Counted from the stretch's first letter, positions 35,103 through 44,875 are shown. The stretch: DNA of 64,000 bases from JAIQFL01 sp035501495 (GCA_035501495.1 DATJWB010000264.1:1-64000); one strand, 5' to 3'. Notes: generated by a model from the letters alone, not told the origin. Numbers and translations are program-made.

Positions 35103-36323
35103 ATGTTCACGTGGATTTGCCCGCAATGCGGGCGCGAAGTGCCCCCATCCTACAATGAGTGTCCCGACTGCGCGAAACCCGCCGACCAGGCCGGGAACCT
35201 CGCGGGGCAGCCGGCGGCCGAACAACCGGTGGCGGCTCCGCCTGCTTATCAGCCGGCGGACTACCCTCCTCCGGCATATCCGCCGCAGCCGCCCGCGCAG
35301 CCCGCTCCCGCGTATCCCTCGCCGGCGGGCCCTCCGTCGCAGGTATACACGCAGCCGCAGGCGGGTTACTATCCGCCGCCGCAAGCCGGGTACCCCCCGA
35401 ATTATCCACCGCAGCAGGGCTATCCTCCCTATCCGCCGCCGCAGGGCTACCCACAGCAGGGGTATCCGCCACAACAGCCGCCCTACCCGCCGCAGCCCTC
35501 TTATCCGCAAGCTTATGCTCCGCCCCAGCAGGGCTACGCGCCGCCGTCTCAAACGTACCCGCCTCCGCAACCGGCGTACCCGCCTCCACCGTCATCGCAG
35601 CCTGCGTATCCGCCTCCGCCGGCGAGGCCTCCAGCCGAACCCGCACCGCCTGCGGCCGACACCCAGTCTTCGCGTCCGCCGCGGCCGGCTTCCTTTCTGG
35701 GGCTTTCCGGCGGACCACTCATCACCACGGCCCCGCCGCCTGCGAAAGACGCCCCGGGACCTCCTCCTTCCCCGGCCGCGATCTCTCCGGTCAGCCCGCG
35801 CGATCTGCCATCGGCCTTTTCCGAGCCCGCCCCGCCTGCCCGCGGTGGCTTGCCCACCTGGCTCCTGACCATCATCTTCGTGGTGATCCTGTTCGGAGTG
35901 GTGGGTGGCGCGTACTGGTTCGTGAACTCGTCTCACGGATCGTCCGCGCAGTCACCCTCCGCGAACGTGGAGAACCCCGCGGCCAAGCCCGGCGCCAAGC
36001 TCAGCCCCTATCTGAAGATCGTCGAAATCACCGGCGTCCGCTTCGACGAAGATGCCCGGAAGAAACCGATCGTCAGGTTCGTCATTGTGAACCACTCGAA
36101 CGCCGCCATCGATACTCTGGCGGGCAACGTCACCATCTGGGGCCGGACGCGCAGCTCGGAGGAGGACGCGTACGGAACTTTCACCTTCAAAACCAGCCTC
36201 AAGCCGAATGAGGCTAAAGATGTGACTTCGCCCCTGGAAACCAAGAAAAAAATCTACGAGCTGCCGGACTGGCAGAACGTGAGCACCGACGTTCAGATCA
36301 CCGAGCCAGCTTCTGGAGGTTAG
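35103..36323 (+). CDS. Zinc-ribbon, Pro/Tyr/Gln-rich single-pass membrane protein
   Basis: 406 residues. The N-terminus is a four-Cys zinc ribbon (CPQCG ... CPDCA). Residues about 45-190 are low-complexity PPxxGYPPQ-type repeats. A membrane helix (WLLTIIFVVILFGVVGGAYWF) lies near 258-278. The C-terminal 120 residues form a compact beta domain (VEITGVRFDEDARKKPIVRF, NVTIWGRT). The stop overlaps the convergent next gene by 26 bases. No family name is certain. Confidence 0.7.
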   Translation: MFTWICPQCGREVPPSYNECPDCAKPADQAGNLAGQPAAEQPVAAPPAYQPADYPPPAYPPQPPAQPAPAYPSPAGPPSQVYTQPQAGYYPPPQAGYPPNYPPQQGYPPYPPPQGYPQQGYPPQQPPYPPQPSYPQAYAPPQQGYAPPSQTYPPPQPAYPPPPSSQPAYPPPPARPPAEPAPPAADTQSSRPPRPASFLGLSGGPLITTAPPPAKDAPGPPPSPAAISPVSPRDLPSAFSEPAPPARGGLPTWLLTIIFVVILFGVVGGAYWFVNSSHGSSAQSPSANVENPAAKPGAKLSPYLKIVEITGVRFDEDARKKPIVRFVIVNHSNAAIDTLAGNVTIWGRTRSSEEDAYGTFTFKTSLKPNEAKDVTSPLETKKKIYELPDWQNVSTDVQITEPASGG

Positions 36324-37770
36324 CCCGCGCCTCCGCGAGGCTCGGATCCAGGCTGAGGGCGCGCTCGAAATCGGCGCGCGCCGCCTCCGTTTGCCCCATC
36401 GCAGCCAAAGCCACCCCGCGGTTATTCAGGTTGCGCGGATCTCGCGGATCCAGTGCCAGCGCCCGTCCGAATTCCTGGAGAGCCGCTTCCGGACGTCCGG
36501 CGGCGAGCAGCGTCTTCCCGGTCTCGGCAGCCACCGCGGGGTCACCTGGCGCGAGAGTGCGCGCCTGAGCCAGCACCTCCAGCGCATGCGGTGCGGGCAA
36601 TGCCCGCGCCAGTTGAATTTTCGGACGCACCTTTTCCGGCGCCCGTTCGACTGCCTCCTGCCATAGCGATTCCTCGGTCATCCACACCTGGGTCCGCGCC
36701 ACGCTGGCGAGCGTCAGCGCTGTCGCCGCGCAAATCGCGATCGCCGGACGCCTGACACGCTCCAGCAGAATCCCGATCGCCGCCGCGAATGCGAGCAAAG
36801 GAAAATACATCCTCCGATCGGCGGCCAGGTCGGCGGCCGGAAAGAGCGAGGAACTCGGAATCAGCAAAATGAATCCGGCCAGCAGCCAACACGACCACGC
36901 CGTCCTCCGCCGCAGCGCGAGCACGATCGCGCCCACGATCGCCAGCCAGGCGGCGACGCCCTCCCAAACGGCCGGCACGCGGATCTCCGGATCGATCGTG
37001 AATCCGTAAGGAATCAGCAGCAGTCGAAGATACCGGAGAATCACCGGTCCTTGAGTCAGCAGGTACCGCGATGCGGAGATGGGCGCCTGCAATCCAGCCG
37101 GCGCACCCGGAGTCACCGCCGTCGCATAGATCACCCGCGCGCCCGCCGCCAGCGACAGCAGCAGCATCGCAATCGTGACGTGGAGCGGGCCCTCCTGCCG
37201 GCCGCGCCCCGTCTCATCGGGCCGCTTTTCTGTTTCGCCCACCACTTCCATCCCCATCACCACCAGAACCAGCGGAAACGCCGCCACTTCCTCCTTCGCC
37301 AGCAGCGCTGCTGCGAAGCACGCCACCGCCGCCCACCACCTTCCCGTAATCCAGCACAACCACGCGGCCAAGGCCAGCAGCGTAGCCAGCACGATGCTCC
37401 GCCCCCAAACATAATTCACCGCTTCCGCCTGGATCGGATGGACCGCGAAGATCGCCGCCGCGAGGAGCGCGGCCCGTTTCGGGAGCAGCCTCCGCAGACA
37501 CTCGTACCCCAGGAGGACGCAGCCGGCGTGCAGTGCCAGATTCAGCAGATGATACCCCACAGGGTCGCGCCCGCCGATCTGGTAGTTCAACCAGAAGCTG
37601 AGGTACGTGAGTGGCCGCGTCTGCCGCAGCGTCCACACGTCCAGCCAGCCGCGCGCCGAAGTCAGGGCCGCATCCTGAAAGATGGCATAATCGTCAAAGT
37701 GAAAACCCGAACCGAGCGAAGCGCCGAAAGCCGCCAACGCACCGGCAAGCAGAAGAAGGCGAGCCCGCAT
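36298..37770 (-). CDS. TMTC-like membrane protein with C-terminal TPRs
   Basis: 490 residues: about ten membrane helices (residues 1-340) and TPR units at about 385-490 (EVLAQARTLAPGDPAVAAE, LNNRGVALAAMGQTEAARAD). The acidic pair in FHFDDY near the N-terminus and TRPLTYLSFWLNY fit GT-C/O-mannosyltransferase-like proteins. The donor and acceptor are unknown. Confidence 0.7.
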   Translation of the reverse strand: MRARLLLLAGALAAFGASLGSGFHFDDYAIFQDAALTSARGWLDVWTLRQTRPLTYLSFWLNYQIGGRDPVGYHLLNLALHAGCVLLGYECLRRLLPKRAALLAAAIFAVHPIQAEAVNYVWGRSIVLATLLALAAWLCWITGRWWAAVACFAAALLAKEEVAAFPLVLVVMGMEVVGETEKRPDETGRGRQEGPLHVTIAMLLLSLAAGARVIYATAVTPGAPAGLQAPISASRYLLTQGPVILRYLRLLLIPYGFTIDPEIRVPAVWEGVAAWLAIVGAIVLALRRRTAWSCWLLAGFILLIPSSSLFPAADLAADRRMYFPLLAFAAAIGILLERVRRPAIAICAATALTLASVARTQVWMTEESLWQEAVERAPEKVRPKIQLARALPAPHALEVLAQARTLAPGDPAVAAETGKTLLAAGRPEAALQEFGRALALDPRDPRNLNNRGVALAAMGQTEAARADFERALSLDPSLAEARANLQKLAR

Positions 37771-37788
37771 GACCTCTTACGAGCTTAC

Positions 37789-38448
37789 GTGAAACGCCCC
37801 AAGACCGCAGCCGAGCGCAAGGAGCGCGTGACGGAGATCCTGCGCCACCTCGACGAAATGTACCCCGGGGCCACCTGCGCCCTCCATCATCACAATCCGT
37901 GGGAACTGCTGGTGGCGACCATCCTGTCCGCGCAGTGCACCGACAAACGCGTCAATGAAGTGACGCCGGGCCTGTTTGCCAAATACCCGACCCCCCGGGA
38001 TTTCGCGGCGGTCCGCCCGGAGGTGCTGGCCGACGACATCCGCAGCACCGGGTTTTTCAACAACAAGGCGAAATCGATCGTGGGCGCCGCCAGGAAAGTG
38101 ATTGCCGATTTCGGCGGTCAGGTCCCGCGGACCATCGAGGAGATGCTCACGATTCCCGGCGCGGCCCGCAAAACCGCCAATGTCGTGTTGGGCACGGCGT
38201 ACGGCATCGCGTCCGGCGTCGTGGTGGACACGCACGTCCAGCGGATTTCCCGGCGCCTGGATCTGACGAAGCAGACCGACCCGGTAAAGATCGAACAGGA
38301 TCTGATGAAGATCATCCCCAAGGACAAGTGGGTGCTCTTTTCCCACCAGGTGATTCTGCACGGCCGGGCGCTGTGCCAGGCGCGCAATCCAAAGTGCGCG
38401 GAGTGCACCCTGAATTCTGTCTGCTACGCCAAAGACAAGACCGCCTGA
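37789..38448 (+). CDS. nth: Endonuclease III
   Basis: 219 residues from GTG at 37789, close to the usual length. The HhH motif is LTIPGAARKTANVV with the catalytic Lys; the catalytic Asp lies in VVVDTHVQR. The [4Fe-4S] loop is CQARNPKCAECTLNSVCY (C-x6-C-x2-C-x5-C). It removes oxidised pyrimidines. The usual Gly-Val-Gly hairpin reads Gly-Ala-Ala, a mild change. The frame opens farther upstream without a better site. It is divergent from the TMTC-like gene. Confidence 0.88.
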   Translation: MKRPKTAAERKERVTEILRHLDEMYPGATCALHHHNPWELLVATILSAQCTDKRVNEVTPGLFAKYPTPRDFAAVRPEVLADDIRSTGFFNNKAKSIVGAARKVIADFGGQVPRTIEEMLTIPGAARKTANVVLGTAYGIASGVVVDTHVQRISRRLDLTKQTDPVKIEQDLMKIIPKDKWVLFSHQVILHGRALCQARNPKCAECTLNSVCYAKDKTA

Positions 38449-38665
38449 CCTTGTCCGGCACTGGCGAGAAGGACTCAGGAAACCGTTTCCTTTCCACCCT
38501 TGCCTCTCCCAAACAGGTGCTCCTCCTTCGGTCAGGCGGTGGGACTGCAGGGGTGAACATCGCTCTCGATGAGGGCCCCGGAATCACGATCTGTGACCTC
38601 CAGATCCTAAGCAGTCTGCAGATTCATCATGAATTCCTCGGTGACGTCAAGCAGTATAGAGCGCT

Positions 38666-38914
38666 TTACTCATCGGTGGCGACCTCCATGCCGGCCGCGC
38701 AAGGGATCTGGCAACTGCGGCAGTGCGGTCGGCCGTTGATCGTCACGCGGCATTCGAAGCAGATCCCCATGCCGCAGAGAGGGCCGCGGGGTTCGCCCGT
38801 CACCGACCTGCGGAAGCCGCTCACGCCCGACAGTGCTACGGCCGCCGACACCATCGCGCCGGCGGGGACCGTCACGGGCGCGCCGTTCACCGACAGCATG
38901 ACGGTGTCAGCCAT
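38666..38914 (-). CDS. [2Fe-2S]-binding small subunit of a flavin oxidoreductase
   Basis: 82 residues with a ferredoxin-like fold: CGMGICFECRVTINGRPHCR carries four Cys, with another Cys soon after (QIPC). Such small subunits accompany FAD-containing amino-acid dehydrogenases. Its start overlaps the end of the FAD gene by eight bases, so they are probably one enzyme: D-hydroxyproline dehydrogenase by context. Confidence 0.8.
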   Translation of the reverse strand: MADTVMLSVNGAPVTVPAGAMVSAAVALSGVSGFRRSVTGEPRGPLCGMGICFECRVTINGRPHCRSCQIPCAAGMEVATDE

Positions 38915-40034
38915 GCGCGTGCTCCTCCTGCTTGCGGCCGGGAAGATAGGGCGCCGACGGGATCGCGGATGGGCGGCCCACGATCTGGTCCGCCACGAGT
39001 TTTCCCGTGGCCAGCGAAGTGGTGATGCCGAGTCCTTCGTGGCCCGTGGCGAGGTAGAGTTTTTCGTTTCCCGGCACCGGGCCGATGAGCGGAAGCTTGT
39101 CGGGGGTCGCGGCGCGGAATCCCGTCCAGGTGCGGATGGCGACGAGATCGGCGATCTCCGGCATGTATTCTTCGGCGCGCTGGAGCATCCGCCGCAGCAT
39201 GTAGGTATCGATAGAAGGGCTCTCCGCGCCAAACTGACGCGAGGAGCCGATCAGCACCTGGCCGGTGCGCCGCGGCTGGGCGTTGAACGCAACCGAATCG
39301 GCGGTAGTCGAGTGGGCGCTTTTCAAATAGCCCAGTTCGATGAGCACGGCGCGCACAAATCCGGGATAGCGGTCGGTGATCAGAAGGTGGCCTTTACGCT
39401 TGCGAACCGGGATTCCCGGCGTCAACTCCGGCGCCCACGCACCGGCGGCATTGACGGTGATCCCGGCCGAAACCGAGGTGCCATCGCCCAGCTTCATGCT
39501 GCCCGCGGTGAGTTCGGCAACCCGCGCGGCCAGACGCACTTCGGCCCCGTGATCACGCGCGCGCTCCAGCAGGAAGCGCGCCGCGCAGGGAGGGTAGAGT
39601 ACGGAATCGTCCGGCACGAGCAGCGCGCCCGCGAGTCCCGGGCGAAGATGCGGTTCAGCCTCGGCGAGTTGCTGGGAATCGAGCACCTCGGAGCGCACGC
39701 CGATGCCATCCAGCAGTGTCTTTTTGCGGCGCACCTCGGCCATCTCTTCCTCGTCTGCGGCCACCCAGAGAGTGCCGCAGGGCAGATACTCGACGCCGGC
39801 GGGAAGCTCGCGCTGAAGCTCGATCCACAAGGTGCGGGAGTACAGCGTGAGGGCGATCTGCGCGGGCGAGTCGTCCATCACCACAATGTGGCCCATGCCT
39901 GCCGCGGTGGCGCCACCTCCGATCGGCCCCGGCTCGATCACGATCACCGAGAGCCCCGCGGCGGCACACTCGGCGGCGCAGGCAGCGCCCACAATGCCGC
40001 CGCCGGCGATGGCTACGTCGTAGCTGGCGCGCAT
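38907..40034 (-). CDS. lhpB: FAD-dependent oxidoreductase (DAO family), likely D-hydroxyproline dehydrogenase
   Basis: 375 residues starting with the dinucleotide motif VAIAGGGIVGAACA. C-terminal DAO features are RTWTGFRAATPDKLPLIGPV and GHEGLGITTSLATG. It overlaps the epimerase gene by 22 bases and the [2Fe-2S] gene by eight. In the trans-4-hydroxy-L-proline pathway this class oxidises cis-4-hydroxy-D-proline to pyrroline-4-hydroxy-2-carboxylate. The substrate is assigned from operon context. Confidence 0.75.
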   Translation of the reverse strand: MRASYDVAIAGGGIVGAACAAECAAAGLSVIVIEPGPIGGGATAAGMGHIVVMDDSPAQIALTLYSRTLWIELQRELPAGVEYLPCGTLWVAADEEEMAEVRRKKTLLDGIGVRSEVLDSQQLAEAEPHLRPGLAGALLVPDDSVLYPPCAARFLLERARDHGAEVRLAARVAELTAGSMKLGDGTSVSAGITVNAAGAWAPELTPGIPVRKRKGHLLITDRYPGFVRAVLIELGYLKSAHSTTADSVAFNAQPRRTGQVLIGSSRQFGAESPSIDTYMLRRMLQRAEEYMPEIADLVAIRTWTGFRAATPDKLPLIGPVPGNEKLYLATGHEGLGITTSLATGKLVADQIVGRPSAIPSAPYLPGRKQEEHAHG

Positions 40035-40975
40035 GCTTCGCGGATTCCGTAGCAGAAGGGATCGCGCTGGTCCAGAATCAACTCCGCGTCGGCATTCACA
40101 AAGGCCGAGCCGGTGATTTCGGGATAGAGTTTGCCGTCCACCAACGAGACCGTCCCTTCGAAGATGCTGCCGACGATGCTCTCCTGGCGCCAGATCTGGC
40201 CGGGGCGCAGCTTCCCATCGGCGTAGAGGCAGGCCAGCTTGGCGCTGGTGCCGGTGCCGCAGGGCGAGCGGTCGTAGGCCTTGCCGGGGCAGAGCACGAA
40301 GTTTTTGCTGTCGGCGATGGGATTGGTGGGGTGCCCGAACAGCTCGATGTGATCGATCTCGCCGCCATTCGCGCCGGTGATGCCGTGGGCCGCGAGTCCC
40401 TGACGGATGCGCCAGGAAAAATCGGTGAGTTCGTCGAGGCGGCTCAAGCTCAGCTCCTGGCCATGGCCGCTGCACAGGAAAAACCAGTTGCCGCCCCACG
40501 CGATGTCGCCGTAGACCCGCCCGATGCCCGGGGCTTCGACCGGAACGTGCATGGCGTGCCGATAGCTGGCCACATTGCGGATGGTGACGCGCCCGTCGCC
40601 GCGCAGGTGAGCTTCCACGATGCCGGGAGGCGTTTCCAGGCGGCACACGCCGCCGCGGACGCGGCCGAGATAATCCAGCGTCACCGCCAGCCCGATGGTG
40701 CCGTGGCCGCACATTCCGAGGTAGCCGACATTATTGAAGAAGATGACGCCGGCATCGCAGGAGGGGTCCAAGGGCTCGCACAGAAGCGCGCCCACGATGG
40801 CGTCGTTGCCGCGCGGCTCATTCACCATAGCGGATCGGAAGACGTCGAACTCCGAGCGAAAGCGCTCCAGGCGCGTGGTAATCGGGCCGGAGCCCAGGTC
40901 CGGCCCTCCCGAGACTACCACCCTGGTGGGTTCGCCGCCGGTGTGCGAGTCCACCACGCGGACGCGTCCGTTCAT
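40013..40975 (-). CDS. lhpA: 4-hydroxyproline 2-epimerase (proline racemase family)
   Basis: 320 residues with both catalytic cysteines of the family: MCGHGTIG and SPCGTGTSAK. The opening VVDSHTGGEPTRVV is typical. Both bases being Cys fits a racemase/epimerase and not the Cys/Thr dehydratase variant. Its start overlaps the lyase-family gene stop by four bases (ATGA). Confidence 0.85.
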   Translation of the reverse strand: MNGRVRVVDSHTGGEPTRVVVSGGPDLGSGPITTRLERFRSEFDVFRSAMVNEPRGNDAIVGALLCEPLDPSCDAGVIFFNNVGYLGMCGHGTIGLAVTLDYLGRVRGGVCRLETPPGIVEAHLRGDGRVTIRNVASYRHAMHVPVEAPGIGRVYGDIAWGGNWFFLCSGHGQELSLSRLDELTDFSWRIRQGLAAHGITGANGGEIDHIELFGHPTNPIADSKNFVLCPGKAYDRSPCGTGTSAKLACLYADGKLRPGQIWRQESIVGSIFEGTVSLVDGKLYPEITGSAFVNADAELILDQRDPFCYGIREACAPATT

Positions 40976-41880
40976 CGCACTGCCGCCGAGGCGGGACGGG
41001 TGGCGATGGCACGGCGGATGACGCCCAGAATCTCGTCGCGCTCGGCGCCGGCGATGGGCAGGCGAGGCGCGCGCACCATTTCCGATCCGAGCCCGGCTTC
41101 GGCCATCGCGAGCTTGATGTACTGCACCAGCTTCACCTTGGTGTCGAGGTGCAGCAGCGGGGTGTACCAGCGGTAGAGCTCGCGCGCTTCGTCCCACTTG
41201 CCGGCCGTGGCGAGATCCCATAGGGCGCGGTTCTCGTCAGGGAAGGCATTCACCAGGCCGGAAATCCAGCCTTGCGCGCCGAGCAGAATGCTCTCCAACA
41301 CGAGGTCGTCCACGCCTCCGAACAGGATATAGCGGTCGCCTACGATGTTCACCAGGTCGGTGATGCGGCGCACATTTTCAGAGGACTCCTTGATGGCCAC
41401 GATGCCGGGCTCGTCGGCCAGCTCGGCGAACATTTCGGGCGACACGTCCACGCTGTAAGACACCGGGTTGTTGTAGACCATCACGGGGAGCCCGGTGGCG
41501 CGCGTGACGGTGCGGAAGTGCTGGATGGTCTCACGCTCGTCGGATTTGTACACCATGGCGGGCAGTACCATCAGGCCGTCAATGCCGATCGCTTCAGCTT
41601 CGCGCGCGAAACGGCAGCCGAGCGCGGTGGTGTACTCGGCAACTCCGGTCAGGACTGGAATGCGGCCGCGAACAGTCTGCTTCATTTCGCGGAGGACTTC
41701 CAGCTTCTCGTGGGGTTCGAGCGCGGTATTCTCCCCGACCGTTCCCAGGAGAACCACCCCGTGGATGCCGGCCTGGATGAGGGTTTCCAGGTGCCTGGCA
41801 GTGGCGGCCAGGTCGAGCGACTGATCCTGGCGAAACTGTGTGGTGATCGCGGGGAATACTCCCCTCCAAGTGACTTTCAT
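40972..41880 (-). CDS. lhpC: DHDPS-family deaminase/lyase, likely pyrroline-4-hydroxy-2-carboxylate deaminase
   Basis: 302 residues of the DHDPS/NAL family: VVLLGTVGENTALEPHEK, the Tyr in VMVYNNPVSYSVD and the Schiff-base Lys in IVAIKESSENV. Placement as first gene of an epimerase/dehydrogenase set points to the deaminase that makes 2-oxoglutarate semialdehyde. The last enzyme, the semialdehyde dehydrogenase, is not in this window. Confidence 0.78.
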   Translation of the reverse strand: MKVTWRGVFPAITTQFRQDQSLDLAATARHLETLIQAGIHGVVLLGTVGENTALEPHEKLEVLREMKQTVRGRIPVLTGVAEYTTALGCRFAREAEAIGIDGLMVLPAMVYKSDERETIQHFRTVTRATGLPVMVYNNPVSYSVDVSPEMFAELADEPGIVAIKESSENVRRITDLVNIVGDRYILFGGVDDLVLESILLGAQGWISGLVNAFPDENRALWDLATAGKWDEARELYRWYTPLLHLDTKVKLVQYIKLAMAEAGLGSEMVRAPRLPIAGAERDEILGVIRRAIATRPASAAVR

Positions 41881-41900
41881 GTGCGGTTGACCTGTTGTTG

Positions 41901-41906
41901 ATTATA
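41901..41906 (-). promoter_or_regulatory. Possible -10 box of the hydroxyproline operon
   Basis: TATAAT on the minus strand, 21 bases before the start of the first gene. A -35 box at proper spacing is not evident, so an activator may be needed. Confidence 0.35.
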
Positions 41907-41952
41907 AGACGAGGGTGGATGGCAACGGCGACGACCGCTTCGCCGCCGCGAA

Positions 41953-42504
41953 TTACGCCAGGTTGAGGACTTGCTTCACGGTGCCGCTCTGCTCCTCGAT
42001 CTTCTTCTGCAGCAGCATCAGGGCGTAAATCAGCTGCTCGGGACGCGGCGGGCAGCCGGGCACGAACACGTCGATCGGAATCACCTGGTTGACGGGAATG
42101 AGCGCGTAGTTATTGAAGACGCCGGTGGAGGTGGCGCAGGCGCCCATGGATATCGCCCACTTGGGCTCCGGCATCTGCTGGTACAGATGGCGGATGACGG
42201 GGGCCATTTTCTGCGAGACGCGGCCGGCGATGATCATGAGATCGGATTGCCGGGGCGAGCCGCGGAAGACCTCCGCGCCGAAACGGGCGATGTCGAACCG
42301 CGACGCGCTCATCGACATCATTTCGATCGCGCAGCAGGCCAGGCCGAACGTCATGGGCCAGATGGAGTTCTTGCGTGCCCAGTTCACGGCGCTGTCCAGG
42401 GTGGTGAACAGGAACCCCTCCGCTGCCGCCGCGGCGGCATTATCCACAGCATAATCGTCCAGCCGTTTAAAGAGATCCGGATCGCTGGCAAGGGGCGTAT
42501 TCAT
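41953..42504 (-). CDS. nuoB: NADH-quinone oxidoreductase subunit B
   Basis: 183 residues. The N2 cluster ligands are present: GLACCAIEMM, GACATSTG and VPGCPPRPEQL. ATG at 42504 gives the usual length; a longer upstream frame lacks family similarity. No other nuo gene lies nearby, so it is a lone copy. Confidence 0.88.
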   Translation of the reverse strand: MNTPLASDPDLFKRLDDYAVDNAAAAAAEGFLFTTLDSAVNWARKNSIWPMTFGLACCAIEMMSMSASRFDIARFGAEVFRGSPRQSDLMIIAGRVSQKMAPVIRHLYQQMPEPKWAISMGACATSTGVFNNYALIPVNQVIPIDVFVPGCPPRPEQLIYALMLLQKKIEEQSGTVKQVLNLA

Positions 42505-42567
42505 ACCCTTATCTTCGCATGGGATAGGGTGCTCTAGTAAAATTGAGATGAGCCAGTCTTCCTTTTC

Positions 42568-44799
42568 ATGCCAACCGATACCTTCCTCGAGTTGCTCGAG
42601 CGCGCCGCCGCTGTGTCTGGAATCGAACCGGAGTTCTGGGACATCTGGGGCCGCCACCATGTCACCACGCCGGAGGCGAAACAGATCATATTGCAGGCCA
42701 TGGGAGTCGCGTCAGCAGACGAAGGGAGTCTTTCGGCGTCGCTCGAGGCTCGCACGCGGCGTGAGTGGGAACGGCTGCTCCCGCCGACGTTGGTAGTCAG
42801 CGAGTCCCAGGCGAGAGAGATCGTGTTGAGCGTGCCAGGTGAATGGTCCGGGGAACGCGCGCGAATCTTGGTCCGCCGCGAGGACGGGGCGCTGTTCCAA
42901 CAGGAGATTCACCTGCAGGAGCTGCCGCCGGCCGAATCGACCGAACTCGATGGCCGCCAATGGGTGCGGAAAGCGGTGCCGATTCCAGGGGAGCTGCCGC
43001 TCGGGTATCACGACGTCTCGGTTGAGGTGGGCCCGACCCGCGCCACGTGCCGGTACATCGTGACGCCGGACCGGGCCTGGAGCGCGCCTGAAGGCAGCAG
43101 CCGGTCGGCGGGAATTGCCATCAGTCTCTATGGGGTTCGCTCGGAACGGAACTGGGGGTGCGGCGATTTTCGGGACCTTCTGGACGTAGTCGACTGGGTC
43201 TCGGAGCATCTGGAGGCTGGCTTCGTGGCGTTGAACCCGCTGCACGCGATCCACAACCGGCAACCCTTCAATACCAGCCCCTATCTGCCGAACTGCATTT
43301 TCTACCAGAACTTCCTGTACCTGGATGTGGAAGGCATGGACGAATTCGCGGGCTGCCGGCGGGCGCGGTGCCTGCGCCAATCGGCTGACGTCGCGGCGGA
43401 GATCGAGGCGCTGCGCCGGTCGCCGCTGGTGGAGTACGAACGGGTGGCGGCTTTGAAGCTCCGGTTTCTGAAGCTGCTGTTTCTGCAATTCCTGCGGGAG
43501 CGGCGGGCGGGGTCGGCACGGGCCGCGGAATTCGAGGACTTCTGCGCGCGAGAGGGCGATCTGCTGGAAAAGTTCGCTACATACTGCGCCCTAGATGAGC
43601 ACCTGCACCAGCGCGATCCGAATGTCTGGCACTGGAAGGAGTGGCCGCTGCCGTATCAGGACCCCTCATCGGAGAAGACCCTGGCGTTTCGCAAGCGCTA
43701 CTGGCGGCGCGTGATGTTTTACCAGTATCTGCAGTGGCAGATCGACATCCAACTCGGCCGTGCCCAGCAAAGAGCGCGCGACCGCCATCTTCCCATCGGC
43801 CTCTATCACGATCTCGCACTGGCCACGGACTCTTTCGGGTCGGATTTGTGGGCGCACCGGGCGTTCTTCATCGCGGGCTGCCGGGTGGGATCGCCTCCGG
43901 ACGACTTTGCGCCCAAAGGCCAGGATTGGGGGTTCCCCCCGCCGAACGCCGAGCGCCACCGCGAGGACGGATACCGGCTGTTTGCCGAATCGATCCGCAA
44001 GAATTGCCGGCATGGCGGCGCGTTGCGGATCGACCACGTGATGCGTCTCTTTCGCCTGTACTGGATTCCCACCGGCAGCGATGCGACCGGGGGTGCGTAT
44101 GTGCGGGAGCGATCGCTGGACTTGTTGCGGATTCTCGCTTTGGAGAGCGTGCGCAACCAGGTGATGGTGGTCGGTGAGGACTTGGGAACCGTGGAGCCGG
44201 CAGTGCGTGAGACGCTGGCGCGTTTCGGGATTCTGAGCTACCGGCTGTTCTACTTCGAGAAGAACGAGCGGGGGGAGTTTCGGCGTGACAGCGAGTATCC
44301 GAAGCAGGCGGTCGTCTCATCGACCACTCACGATCTTCCCACACTGTCGGGATTTTGGGGTCTGGCGGATGTGGAGGCGCGGCGGGCGGCCGGCATGCTG
44401 GATGACGCAGGGTTTCGATCGCAGGTGGCGGGGCGCAGGGAGGAGAAGCAGAAGATGCTGGATCTTTTGTTTCGCCTCGAGCTGATGCCCCCTCACTTGC
44501 CCCGGCAAGAGGATGCTTATCCCGAACTGACCGGCGAACTGCACAACGCGATCGTAGGCTTTCTGGCGAGAACGCCCTCGCAACTGCTGGCGATCAACCA
44601 GGAGGATCTCACCAAGGAACGGTACCAGCAGAATTTGCCGGGAACTACCTGGCAGTACCCGAATTGGAGCCGCAAAATGCGCTTTACCGTGGAAGACTTG
44701 CGGTCGGAATCGGAAGCTCGCGGTTACACCTTGATGTTCCGGAACTGGATTGTGAAATCGGGACGCGGGAACCACGGGACTCCTGGATCGGGAAGTTGA
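42568..44799 (+). CDS. malQ: 4-alpha-glucanotransferase (GH77)
   Basis: 743 residues. N-terminal beta domains precede the GH77 barrel. The catalytic residues are the nucleophile Asp in LRIDHVMRLFR (near 487), acid/base Glu in VVGEDLGTVEP (near 537) and Asp in TTHDLPTLSG (near 588). It disproportionates malto-oligosaccharides in glycogen/maltose use. It is divergent from nuoB with 63 bases between the starts. Confidence 0.92.
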   Translation: MPTDTFLELLERAAAVSGIEPEFWDIWGRHHVTTPEAKQIILQAMGVASADEGSLSASLEARTRREWERLLPPTLVVSESQAREIVLSVPGEWSGERARILVRREDGALFQQEIHLQELPPAESTELDGRQWVRKAVPIPGELPLGYHDVSVEVGPTRATCRYIVTPDRAWSAPEGSSRSAGIAISLYGVRSERNWGCGDFRDLLDVVDWVSEHLEAGFVALNPLHAIHNRQPFNTSPYLPNCIFYQNFLYLDVEGMDEFAGCRRARCLRQSADVAAEIEALRRSPLVEYERVAALKLRFLKLLFLQFLRERRAGSARAAEFEDFCAREGDLLEKFATYCALDEHLHQRDPNVWHWKEWPLPYQDPSSEKTLAFRKRYWRRVMFYQYLQWQIDIQLGRAQQRARDRHLPIGLYHDLALATDSFGSDLWAHRAFFIAGCRVGSPPDDFAPKGQDWGFPPPNAERHREDGYRLFAESIRKNCRHGGALRIDHVMRLFRLYWIPTGSDATGGAYVRERSLDLLRILALESVRNQVMVVGEDLGTVEPAVRETLARFGILSYRLFYFEKNERGEFRRDSEYPKQAVVSSTTHDLPTLSGFWGLADVEARRAAGMLDDAGFRSQVAGRREEKQKMLDLLFRLELMPPHLPRQEDAYPELTGELHNAIVGFLARTPSQLLAINQEDLTKERYQQNLPGTTWQYPNWSRKMRFTVEDLRSESEARGYTLMFRNWIVKSGRGNHGTPGSGS

Positions 44800-44875
44800 C
44801 TTCGGGCGAAGCGGCCAAGGACGGTTTCACGAGAGTCCGTAGGGATTCGCCCTTCTGTCGTGGCGCGCGGGCGAA

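Noticed and set aside
35220..35640. CRISPR-like or tandem DNA repeats
   Set aside because: The repetition comes from Pro/Tyr/Gln codons of the membrane protein; no constant spacers or direct repeats.
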